64,000 nucleotides of DNA from Wenxinia marina DSM 24838 (GTDB lineage Bacteria > Pseudomonadota > Alphaproteobacteria > Rhodobacterales > Rhodobacteraceae), in NCBI RefSeq assembly GCF_000379485.1, contig NZ_KB902281.1, forward strand, positions 1 through 64,000. The letters run 5' to 3'. This document shows, piece after piece, positions 8,135 to 15,124 of this stretch. The position numbers were made by a program, and so were the translations under genes. Positions within the stretch are counted from its first letter, which is position 1; every line of letters starts with the position of its first letter. The notes under the pieces are model-generated. The model worked only from the letters and a program-made list of their open reading frames with translations, was not told the origin of the DNA and ran no database searches.

Positions 8135-8520
8135 TGGCCGGCCGGATCGAGCACGCGAACGTCACGGTCGCCGACCCCGACGCCACCGCCGCGATGCTGA
8201 GCGACCTGTTCGGCTGGCACGTCCGCTGGTCGGGCCCGTCGATCCACGGCGGCCGGTCGGTGCATGTCGGCACGGACGACGATTATCTCGCCCTCTACGC
8301 CGGCCCCGCCGCGCGGGGGCAGTCGGCCGCGCCGGACAGCTATGTCACGAAAGGCGGGCTGAACCATATCGGCATCGTCGTGGACGACCTGGATGCCGCG
8401 GAAGCGCGGGTGACGGCCCGCGGCTACGAGGCCCACAGCCACGCCGACTACGAGCCCGGACGACGGTTCTACTTCCGCGAGGAGAACGGGATCGAGATCG
8501 AGGTGGTGAGTTACGGATGA
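8134..8520 (+). CDS. VOC/glyoxalase-family protein
   Basis: A 128-residue single vicinal-oxygen-chelate protein: IEHANVTVADPDATAAML at the start is the first beta-alpha unit, LNHIGIVVDDLDAAEAR the second, and ENGIEIEVVSYG carries the usual last metal-ligand glutamate. Candidate metal ligands are His7, the histidine in LNHIGI and that glutamate. VOC proteins include glyoxalase I, ring-cleaving dioxygenases and antibiotic-resistance proteins; nothing here decides between them. The ATG overlaps the stop of the upstream 58-residue gene. Being behind a SoxR-type promoter suggests a part in coping with redox-active or electrophilic compounds. Confidence 0.88.
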   Translation: MAGRIEHANVTVADPDATAAMLSDLFGWHVRWSGPSIHGGRSVHVGTDDDYLALYAGPAARGQSAAPDSYVTKGGLNHIGIVVDDLDAAEARVTARGYEAHSHADYEPGRRFYFREENGIEIEVVSYG

Positions 8521-8601
8521 GGGGGAAGGGCGCCGAAACCCAAGAGGCGGTTTCGGACGACCCGGCCCGTTGACCACGAGCCGCCGCTCCAACCCAACAC
8601 A

Positions 8602-9027
8602 ACCCGCCCCGGCCTCGAGCCGGGGCCTCGCGGTCCCGGGGCAGGCGCCCGGCGGAGCGAGGTCCCGGGTCAGTGCCCGGGACGGGTTTGCTGCGGGGAC
8701 GGGGAGCCGCGCCCCCGCCTTGAGCCGGGGCCTCGCCATCATGGGGCTGGCGCCCGGCGGGCGGGGTCCCGGGTCAGGCCCGGACGGGTTTGCTGCGGGG
8801 ACGGGGAGCCGCGCCCCCGCCTTGAGCCGGGGCGGCAGGAGTCGCGGCGCGAGGTCCCGGGGCAGGCCCGGGACGGGTTGTCCCATGGTGACGCGCCGAG
8901 CCCTCGGGGCGGACGCCCCGGGGACCCGCCCGTTCTGCCACGACACGCCCGCCCCGGCCCTGAGCCGGGGCCTCGTGAAGACCGGGCGCCCGGCGACGCG
9001 AGGGCCCGGGTCGGGCCCGGGACGGGT
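8602..9027. repeat. Array of REP-like palindromes with a 102-bp tandem duplication
   Basis: At least four paired palindromes occur here (about 8602-8688, 8712-8790, 8814-8880 and 8946-9027). Each has a left half like CGCCCCGGCCTCGAGCC and a right half like GGTCCCGGGTCAGGCCC. Bases 8681-8731 recur almost unchanged at 8783-8833, a direct repeat of period 102. The array fills the 557-base gap between two convergent genes, where no coding potential was seen. The form is that of bacterial REP/BIME repeats. Confidence 0.85.
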
Positions 9028-9077
9028 CGGCCCTTGTATTGCCGCCTCGACGTGTACTCGGGGCCGGGAATTGCCGG

Positions 9078-9434
9078 TCAGGCTTCGGGGACCGGCTGCA
9101 GCGCGGCCTGCGTCTTCTTCGGCAGGCCCGCCCGGACCGTGCGGTAGGACACCAGCAGCCGGTGCCGCAGCAGCGCCTCGTCCGCGCCGCCATCGAGTGC
9201 GATCTCGACCCAGCTGCGGTGGAAATACTTCGCCTTCGGCCAGCCGAAGAGGTCGTTCAGGTGCTCGGCCTCCTCGACCGATCCGCACTTCACCGCGACC
9301 GCCTCGTTCACCGCGCCGATGCAGGCGAACATCTTGCCGCCGACCTTCCACGCGTCGTGCCCGCCGCCCCAGGGGTCGGACACCTCGGCGCCCGGAAAGG
9401 TCTCGCAGATGCGGTTGACTGTGGCCCGGCTCAT
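9078..9434 (-). CDS. MmcQ/YjbR-family protein
   Basis: A 118-residue protein of the MmcQ/YjbR family, small globular proteins with a double-wing fold seen in some DNA-binding proteins. Family features are the N-terminal MSRATVNRICETFPG, DPWGGGHDAWKVGGKMFA and the late KYFHRSWVEIAL. An in-frame ATG ten codons upstream (9464) would overlap the divergent gene, so the internal ATG at 9434 that matches the usual N-terminus is chosen. Biological role in the family is not established. It is convergent with the VOC gene across the repeat array and divergent from the DUF1697 gene. Confidence 0.85.
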   Translation of the reverse strand: MSRATVNRICETFPGAEVSDPWGGGHDAWKVGGKMFACIGAVNEAVAVKCGSVEEAEHLNDLFGWPKAKYFHRSWVEIALDGGADEALLRHRLLVSYRTVRAGLPKKTQAALQPVPEA

Positions 9435-9450
9435 GGGGTCAGGCTGGGGC

Positions 9451-10002
9451 ATGGACGAGGACATGACAAGATGGGTCGCGCTGCTGCGCGGGGTGAACGT
9501 GGGCGGCGTGAAGGTCGCGATGGCGGATCTGCGCGCCGCGGCCGAGGGGCTGGGGTGGCGGGACGCGCAGACCTACATCGCCTCGGGCCAGATGGTGTTC
9601 CGTGCCGCGGGCGAGGACGACGCGCTGGCCGGGGACCTCCGCACGGCGCTGAAGGATCGGGCGGGCGTGGACACGCCCGTCATGGTGCTGCCGAAGGTGG
9701 ACCTCGACGCGGCACTCGCCGACTGCCCGTTCGAGCCCGAGGAGGGCAGCCATGTCCACGTCTTCTTCCTCTGGGACGCCCCCGAGGTTGACATCGACGC
9801 CTACCACCGCTGGAAGGCCGACGACGAGGAACTGAAGGTCGACGGCCGCCGCGCCTGGCTGCACGCGCCCTCGGGCATCGGCCGCTCGAAGCTGGCGGAG
9901 CGGCTGGACAAGGTCCTCAAAGGCACCGACATGACCGCCCGCAACCTCAACACCGTCCGCAGGCTGGCCGAAATGCTGGACGCGATGGACGCAGAGGGCT
10001 AA
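9451..10002 (+). CDS. DUF1697-family protein
   Basis: A 183-residue protein of the DUF1697 family: TRWVALLRGVNVGGVKVAMADL at the start and the GWRDAQTYIASGQMVF segment are typical, and a C-terminal helix with RNLNTVRRLAEML closes the domain. The family is widespread in bacteria, with structures but no agreed function. The ATG at 9463 (MTRWV) is an alternative and closer to the most common N-terminus; neither start has a strong ribosome-binding site. The gene ends nine bases before the short leader reading frame that precedes cysS. Confidence 0.85.
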   Translation: MDEDMTRWVALLRGVNVGGVKVAMADLRAAAEGLGWRDAQTYIASGQMVFRAAGEDDALAGDLRTALKDRAGVDTPVMVLPKVDLDAALADCPFEPEEGSHVHVFFLWDAPEVDIDAYHRWKADDEELKVDGRRAWLHAPSGIGRSKLAERLDKVLKGTDMTARNLNTVRRLAEMLDAMDAEG

Positions 10003-10011
10003 GAAGGCCGC

Positions 10012-10053
10012 ATGAAGAGCATCTGCATCATCGGCTGCATCATTCCCTGCTGA
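10012..10053 (+). CDS. 13-residue cysteine-rich leader peptide upstream of cysS
   Basis: ATG at 10012 preceded by AAGAAGG opens a 13-codon frame, MKSICIIGCIIPC, ending with TGA at 10051-10053. Three of 13 residues are cysteine (codons at 10024, 10036 and 10048), a very high proportion, and the next gene is cysteinyl-tRNA synthetase. This is the pattern of an attenuator peptide whose translation rate reports charged tRNA-Cys. No homologue is assumed; the support is the codon content, the ribosome-binding site, the position and the competing hairpins immediately downstream. Confidence 0.75.
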   Translation: MKSICIIGCIIPC

Positions 10054-10061
10054 CACCACGT

Positions 10062-10133
10062 CGCGGGCCGCTCTTTCACACCTTCCCAAACCGGTTGAAA
10101 TCAGTCAGGCCCGCGGGCGAACCCCGCGAGAGG
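10062..10133 (+). promoter_or_regulatory. Candidate cysteine-responsive translational switch in the cysS leader
   Basis: CGCGGGCC at 10062-10069 can pair with GGCCCGCG at 10108-10115 (eight pairs). The second arm overlaps CGCGGG at 10112-10117, which can instead pair with CCCGCG at 10123-10128 (six pairs, five-base loop). That second hairpin abuts AGAGG (10129-10133), the cysS ribosome-binding site. The two structures exclude each other. A ribosome finishing the leader would cover the first arm and favour the hairpin next to the ribosome-binding site; a ribosome held at an early cysteine codon would leave the first arm free. There is no U-run, so control would be on translation. Confidence 0.6.
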
Positions 10134-10137
10134 TCCC

Positions 10138-11499
10138 ATGACGACGATCCGGCTGACCAACACGCTGACGAAGCGCAAGGAGACGTTCGAGCCGCTCGAT
10201 CCGCGGAACGTGCGGATGTACGTCTGCGGGCCCACCGTCTACGACCGCGCCCACCTCGGCAACGCGCGGCCCGCGGTGGTGTTCGACGTGCTGTTCCGGC
10301 TGCTCCGCCACGTCTACGGGGCGGAGCACGTCACCTACGTGCGCAACATCACGGACGTCGACGACAAGATCAACGCGCGGGCGGCCGAGAGCGGGCGGAC
10401 GATCCGCGAGATCACCGACGAGACGGCGCAATGGTATGCCGATGACATGGCGGCGGTGGGGGCGCTGACGCCCACCCACACGCCGCGGGCGACCGAGTGG
10501 ATCGCGCCGATGGTGGCGATGATCGAGGAGCTGATCGACGGCGGCCACGCCTACGAAGCCGAAGGCCACGTCCTGTTCCGCGTCCGCAGCGACCCCGCCT
10601 ACGGCCGCCTCTCCGGTCGCTCGGTCGACGACATGATCGCGGGCGCCCGCGTCGAGGTCGCGCCGTACAAGGAGGACCCGATGGACTTCGTCCTCTGGAA
10701 GCCCTCCACTCCCGATCTGCCCGGCTGGGACAGCCCCTGGGGCCGCGGCCGCCCCGGCTGGCACATCGAATGCTCGGCCATGGCCGGAGAGCTGCTGGGC
10801 GAGACGTTCGACATCCACGGCGGCGGCATCGACCTGGCATTCCCGCACCACGAGAACGAGCTGGCGCAATCCTCCTGCGCCCATCCGGACGCCGGCTTCG
10901 CCCGGGTCTGGATGCACAACGAGATGCTGCAGGTGGAGGGCAAGAAGATGTCGAAGTCCCTCGGCAACTTCTTCACCGTCCGCGACCTGCTGGACCAGGG
11001 CGTGCCGGGCGAGGTGATCCGGTTCGTGTTCCTGGGAACGCACTACAGCAAGCCGATGGACTGGACGGAGAAGAAGCGGGAGGAGGCGGAGGCGACGCTG
11101 CGGAAGTGGCGGGCGCTGACGGACGGCGTCGAGCCCGGTGCCCCGCATCCCGAGGTGCTGGCCGCGATCGCGGACGACCTCAACACCGCCGGCGCGCTGG
11201 CCGTCCTGCACCGCCTCGCCGGAGAGGGCGACGCCGCAAGCCTCGCGAGCTCCGCCGCGCTCCTGGGGCTGCTCGGGACCGACCTCGGCGGATGGGAGAC
11301 GGCGCCGGACCTCGGGCCGTTGGCCGAGCGGCTTTCGGCGCTGCGGGCCGAGGCGATGGCGTCGAAGGACTTCGCCGCCGTGGACGCGATGAAGGCGGCC
11401 CTCGCCGCCGCGGGCGTCGAGGTGCGGATGTCGAAGGGCGGCGTCGACCTCGTGCCGGGCGCGGGCTTCGATGCCGGCAAGCTCGGGGCCCTGACGTGA
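10138..11499 (+). CDS. cysS: Cysteinyl-tRNA synthetase
   Basis: Charges tRNA-Cys with cysteine. The 453 residues are typical in length. The HIGH motif is HLGN at 39-42, and KMSKS is at 270-274 (KKMSKSLGN). The zinc that selects cysteine would be held by C30 ([10 protein letters not shown]), C212 (HIECSAM), H237 or H238 and E239 (FPHHEN). The C-terminal part is the helical DALR domain and a short anticodon-binding tail. ATG at 10138 follows AGAGG. The upstream leader peptide and hairpins suggest control by charged tRNA-Cys. Confidence 0.97.
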   Translation: MTTIRLTNTLTKRKETFEPLDPRNVRMYVCGPTVYDRAHLGNARPAVVFDVLFRLLRHVYGAEHVTYVRNITDVDDKINARAAESGRTIREITDETAQWYADDMAAVGALTPTHTPRATEWIAPMVAMIEELIDGGHAYEAEGHVLFRVRSDPAYGRLSGRSVDDMIAGARVEVAPYKEDPMDFVLWKPSTPDLPGWDSPWGRGRPGWHIECSAMAGELLGETFDIHGGGIDLAFPHHENELAQSSCAHPDAGFARVWMHNEMLQVEGKKMSKSLGNFFTVRDLLDQGVPGEVIRFVFLGTHYSKPMDWTEKKREEAEATLRKWRALTDGVEPGAPHPEVLAAIADDLNTAGALAVLHRLAGEGDAASLASSAALLGLLGTDLGGWETAPDLGPLAERLSALRAEAMASKDFAAVDAMKAALAAAGVEVRMSKGGVDLVPGAGFDAGKLGALT

Positions 11500-11520
11500 G
11501 CGCGGGGCGGCAATCGGGGA

Positions 11521-11555
11521 GGGGGGCCGTCTGCCCCCCGCGTGCTGGCGCACGC
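11521..11555. terminator. Two consecutive hairpins between cysS and cimA
   Basis: GGGGGGC-CGTCT-GCCCCCC (11521-11539) is followed at once by GCGTGC-TGGC-GCACGC (11540-11555). They are 22 bases after the cysS stop. No T-run follows; instead CGAGAGGTATTTGCAGCAAG leads toward the cimA start. I associate this hairpin-plus-TATTTGCAGCAAGAT layout with interspersed sequences upstream of genes in Rhodobacteraceae, from memory. It may terminate cysS, be a repeat, or form part of the cimA leader. Confidence 0.5.
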
Positions 11556-11602
11556 CCCCCCGAGAGGTATTTGCAGCAAGATAGGAGCAGGGGGCGGGCG
11601 CG

Positions 11603-13237
11603 ATGACCGAACGGCTCTATCTCTACGACACCACGTTGCGGGACGGGCAGCAGACGCACGGGGTCCAGTTCTCGACCGGAGAGAAGGTCAGGATCGCGGG
11701 CGTGCTGGACCAGCTCGGCCTCGACTACGTCGAGGGCGGCTGGCCGGGAGCGAACCCGACCGACAGCGAGTTCTTCGAGACCGCGCCCACGATGCGGCCG
11801 ACGCTGACGGCGTTCGGCATGACCAAGCGGGCAGGACGCTCGGCGCAGAACGACGAGGTGCTGGCGGCGGTGCTGAATGCGGGCACGCCGGCCGTCTGCC
11901 TGGTCGGCAAGACGCACGATTTCCACGTCTCCACCGCCCTCGGCATCTCGCTGGAGGAGAACACCGAGAACATTCGCCAGAGCGTCGCCCATGTGGTCGC
12001 CGAGGGGCGCGAGGCGCTGTTCGATGCCGAGCACTTCTTCGACGGCTGGAAGGCGAACCGCGCCTATGCGCTGGAGGCGGTGCGGGCGGCCCACGAGGCG
12101 GGCGCGCGGTGGATCGTGCTGTGCGACACCAACGGCGGCACGCTGCCGCATGAGGTGGGCGCGATCGTCGCCGACGTGATCGCCGCCGGCATCCCGAGCG
12201 AGCGCCTGGGCATCCACACCCACGACGACACCGGCAACGCGGTCGCCAACACCCTCGCCGCCGTGGATGCGGGGGCGCGGCAGATCCAGGGCACCCTCAA
12301 CGGCCTCGGCGAGCGCTGCGGCAACGCCAACCTCACCACGCTGATCCCGACGCTGCTGCTGAAGGAGCCCTACCGGAGCGCCTTCGAGACCGGCGTGACG
12401 ATGGAGGCGCTGGCGGGCCTCAGCCGCGCGTCGCGGCTGCTGGACGACATCCTCAACCGGGTGCCGCTGAAGCAGGCGCCCTACGTCGGCGGCGCCGCCT
12501 TCGCCCACAAGGCGGGGCTGCACGCCAGCGCGATCCTCAAGGACCCCTCGACCTACGAGCATGTCGACCCCGCCCTCGTCGGCAACGTCCGCATCGTGCC
12601 GATGTCCAACCAGGCCGGGCAGTCCAACCTGCGCCGCCGCCTCGCCGAGGCGGGGCTGGAGGTGGCGCCGGGCGCCGCCGCGCTGCCGGCCATCCTCGAC
12701 CGGGTGAAGGCGCGCGAGGCCGAGGGCTACGCCTACGACACCGCGCAGGCGAGCTTCGAGCTGCTGGCGCGGGCGGAGCTGGGGCAGCTGCCCCGCTATT
12801 TCGAGGTGGAGCGCTACCGCGTGATCTCGGAACGGCGGCGCAATGCGCGGGGCGAGGTGGTGGTGGAATCCGAGGCGGTCGTGACGGTCCAGTTGCCCGA
12901 CGGGTCCAAGCGCACCTCGTTCTTCAAGAACGAGCACGCGCAGGAGATGCAGGACGCGGGGCCGGTCAATGCGCTGTGGCAGGCGCTCAAGTCCGACCTC
13001 GGCCCCCATTCCGAGGTGGTCGAGGACATGCACCTCGTCGACTTCAAGGTGCGGATCACCAACGGCGGGACCGAGGCGGTGACCCGGGTCATCATCGATT
13101 CGTCCGACGCCACCGGGCGGCGCTGGGCGACGGTCGGGGTCTCGGCGAACATCGTCGACGCCAGCTTCGAGGCGCTGCTGGATGCGGTGACCTGGAAGCT
13201 GGTGCGCGACCTCGGGACGGTCGGGGCGGCTGCGTGA
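11603..13237 (+). CDS. cimA: (R)-citramalate synthase
   Basis: Condenses pyruvate and acetyl-CoA to citramalate, the threonine-independent entry to isoleucine. The 544-residue protein has the HMG-CoA-lyase-like barrel: DTTLRDGQQTHGVQFS near residue 9 holds the catalytic arginine and metal aspartate, HTHDDTGNAVAN near 205 gives the metal histidines, and GLGERCGNANL follows. The C-terminal half is a LeuA-type dimer/allosteric domain (about 390-540). The length and the Y(D/E)TTLRDG(Q)Q type motif fit the long CimA subfamily rather than isopropylmalate synthase. Its stop overlaps the GTG start of the methyltransferase gene. Confidence 0.92.
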   Translation: MTERLYLYDTTLRDGQQTHGVQFSTGEKVRIAGVLDQLGLDYVEGGWPGANPTDSEFFETAPTMRPTLTAFGMTKRAGRSAQNDEVLAAVLNAGTPAVCLVGKTHDFHVSTALGISLEENTENIRQSVAHVVAEGREALFDAEHFFDGWKANRAYALEAVRAAHEAGARWIVLCDTNGGTLPHEVGAIVADVIAAGIPSERLGIHTHDDTGNAVANTLAAVDAGARQIQGTLNGLGERCGNANLTTLIPTLLLKEPYRSAFETGVTMEALAGLSRASRLLDDILNRVPLKQAPYVGGAAFAHKAGLHASAILKDPSTYEHVDPALVGNVRIVPMSNQAGQSNLRRRLAEAGLEVAPGAAALPAILDRVKAREAEGYAYDTAQASFELLARAELGQLPRYFEVERYRVISERRRNARGEVVVESEAVVTVQLPDGSKRTSFFKNEHAQEMQDAGPVNALWQALKSDLGPHSEVVEDMHLVDFKVRITNGGTEAVTRVIIDSSDATGRRWATVGVSANIVDASFEALLDAVTWKLVRDLGTVGAAA

Positions 13238-13926
13238 GCGGCTTCTTCGCCGTCCACAAGGGGCTGCCCCGGGAGGGGCCGGGGAGCGAAGCGGACGTCG
13301 CGCGGGTGGCGGCTTCGGTCGGGCAGGTCTCCCGGCTCTGCGATGCCGGCTGCGGGCCTGGGGGCGATCTCGCGGCGCTGCGTACCGCGTTTCCGAAGGT
13401 GCGCATCAGCGCGGTCGACGCGCACGCGCCGTTCGTCGGGACGGTGCGGGACGCGCATCCGGATGTCGACGTGCGGGTCGGCGATCTTCGGGACCTCGGC
13501 GGGCCGTACGACCTGATCTGGAGCGCCGGGGCCGTCTACATCGTCGGCATCGCGGCCGCGTTGCAGGCGTGGCGGGGCGCCCTGGCGCCCGGCGGGCACG
13601 TCGCCTTCTCGCATCCGGTGTTCTTCTCGGACGACCCGTCGGACGAGGCGCGGGCGTTCTGGGGCGGCTACCAGGCGCAACCCGTGGCGGCGGTGCTGGA
13701 CGCGGTCGCGGCCGCCGGCTGGTGGGTCCGCGACCAGTGGCCGGTCGGCCCCGAAGGGTGGGAGGCGTATTACGGCCCCCTCGAGGCGCGGGCGAAGGAG
13801 CTGATCGGCGCGACCGACTCGAGGACGATGCGTACCGCGGCGAGACTGGCCCTCGAAGAGGCGACGGCCTGGCGCCGGCACGCCGACGAGACCGGCTATC
13901 TCTTCATCCTCGCGGCCCCGGTGTGA
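13234..13926 (+). CDS. Class I SAM-dependent methyltransferase
   Basis: A 230-residue methyltransferase with the SAM-binding motif DAGCGPGGDLAAL (near residue 42), an acidic second strand (ISAVDAHAPFV) and motif II/III region GPYDLIWSAGAVYIVG. The shape is of small-molecule or trans-aconitate-type enzymes; the substrate is not evident. The GTG at 13234 overlaps the cimA stop codon by three bases, and the next gene starts at a GTG overlapping this stop, so cimA and the two following genes look translationally coupled. Confidence 0.85.
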   Translation: MSGFFAVHKGLPREGPGSEADVARVAASVGQVSRLCDAGCGPGGDLAALRTAFPKVRISAVDAHAPFVGTVRDAHPDVDVRVGDLRDLGGPYDLIWSAGAVYIVGIAAALQAWRGALAPGGHVAFSHPVFFSDDPSDEARAFWGGYQAQPVAAVLDAVAAAGWWVRDQWPVGPEGWEAYYGPLEARAKELIGATDSRTMRTAARLALEEATAWRRHADETGYLFILAAPV

Positions 13927-14690
13927 CCGTTGCCGCCTGCGCCGAGATCGTCCGCAGGGGCGACCCCGACCGCTTTCTCGCCGCGATGGCGGCTCCGGTG
14001 GAGGCGCGCGCCGCGCTCTTCCCGCTCTACGCCTACAATGTCGAGATCGCCCGCGCGCCCTGGGTGTCGGCCGAGCCGATGATCGGCGAGATGCGGCTGC
14101 AATGGTGGCGCGACGCGGTGGCCGAAATCGGCGAGGGCAAGCCGCCCAGGGCGCACGAGGTCGTCGCGCCGTTGGCGGAGGTCGTGGCAGAGCGAAATCT
14201 GCCGATATGGCTGCTTGACGGAATGGCCGAGGCGCGCCGGCGGGATCTGTGGCCGGAGGACTTTGCCGACGCGGACGCGCTGATGCAGCATCTGGGCGCG
14301 ACGGCGGGGCACCTGATGTGGCTCTCCGCGCTCGCCCTCGGCGCGCCGGCGGGGCTGGAACTGGCGGCGCGGGACGCCGGCCTCGCGCAGGGCCTTGCCG
14401 CGTGGTTGCAGGCGGTGCCGGACCTGCGGGGGCGGGGCCAGAGGCCGCTGCCGTCGGCGGAGCCGGAGGCCGTCGCCACCCTCGCCCGCGACGGGCTGGC
14501 GGCGCTGAGCCGGGCGCGGGCGGCGCGGGTCGGGGAGGCGGTTCCGGCCTTTCGCGCGGCATGGCTTGCGGGGCCGATCCTGCGGCAGGCGGCGGCCCGG
14601 CCCGAGCGGGTGCTCGAGGGCGGCCTCGGCGTGTCGGAGTTCCGCCGCCGCGCCTCGCTCGCCTGGGCGGCGGCGCGGGGGCGCTGGTAG
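13923..14690 (+). CDS. Squalene/phytoene synthase-family protein (NDUFAF6-like)
   Basis: A 255-residue all-alpha protein of the squalene/phytoene synthase fold. The segment LYAYNVEIARAPWVSAEP and EMRLQWWRDAV is typical of the alphaproteobacterial group related to the mitochondrial complex I assembly factor NDUFAF6, not of carotenoid phytoene synthases. The aspartate-rich DxxxD motifs needed for prenyl transfer are not evident, so enzymatic activity is doubtful; an assembly or lipid-binding role is a reasonable alternative. It starts at a GTG overlapping the methyltransferase stop and is convergent with the DUF6157 gene two bases away. Confidence 0.8.
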   Translation: MTVAACAEIVRRGDPDRFLAAMAAPVEARAALFPLYAYNVEIARAPWVSAEPMIGEMRLQWWRDAVAEIGEGKPPRAHEVVAPLAEVVAERNLPIWLLDGMAEARRRDLWPEDFADADALMQHLGATAGHLMWLSALALGAPAGLELAARDAGLAQGLAAWLQAVPDLRGRGQRPLPSAEPEAVATLARDGLAALSRARAARVGEAVPAFRAAWLAGPILRQAAARPERVLEGGLGVSEFRRRASLAWAAARGRW

Positions 14691-14691
14691 G

Positions 14692-15093
14692 TCAGGCGCG
14701 GGACGAGCGCATCCCGGGCACCTTGGCGACGGCCGGGTCCGCCTCCAGCCGGGCGTAGTCCGCCGAGTCGCGGGCCACCAGCGCGACCCGGCCCTCGGCA
14801 TCGTGGTGGATGCCCCAGCCGTAGCTCTTCACCAGCGGCGAGGTGCGCAGGCAGGCGCGGCCGGTCGCGAAGTAGTCCGCGCGGAATGCCGCGCGCTCCG
14901 CCTCGGCGATGTCCTTGCGATCCGCCTCGACCGTCGCGATCACGTCGTCGCTGGTCAGCGCGTAGGGCGCGGCCGCGATCATCCGGTACTGCCGCTCGGC
15001 CACCGTGCCGGGACGGTTCGGAACCGATGCCCTCCTTGCCCGCGTGTCGGCGGAGACGGTGATGAGCGTGTTGCGATAATTCGTCGTATGCAC
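14692..15093 (-). CDS. DUF6157-family protein
   Basis: A 133-residue protein that matches the DUF6157 pattern: VHTTNYRNTLITVSAD at the start, the YALTSDDVIATV segment, and LVKSYGWGIHHDAEGRVAL near the end. The GTG at 15093 gives the usual N-terminus (HTTNY) and is preceded by GAGAGGG. An upstream ATG at 15150 would run into the MFS transporter gene and is rejected. The function of the family is not known. It lies 31 bases after the transporter on the same strand. Confidence 0.85.
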   Translation of the reverse strand: MHTTNYRNTLITVSADTRARRASVPNRPGTVAERQYRMIAAAPYALTSDDVIATVEADRKDIAEAERAAFRADYFATGRACLRTSPLVKSYGWGIHHDAEGRVALVARDSADYARLEADPAVAKVPGMRSSRA

Positions 15094-15124
15094 CGCCGCC
15101 CTCTCGCGATGTTCCGCTTCCGTT

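Noticed and set aside
8521-9077. Open frames across the REP array, or a CRISPR array
   Set aside because: The frames come from palindromic GC-rich repeats. The repeats are palindromic pairs with irregular spacing, without unique spacers of even length, and no cas gene is present.
10003-10137. A T-box riboswitch in the cysS leader
   Set aside because: T-boxes are long leaders with a specifier loop and the TGG-containing T-box bulge, mainly in Firmicutes; the gap is too short and has neither.
13923-14690. Carotenoid phytoene synthase (crtB)
   Set aside because: The protein is short, the aspartate-rich motifs are not evident, and no other carotenoid gene is nearby; the NDUFAF6-like group fits better.
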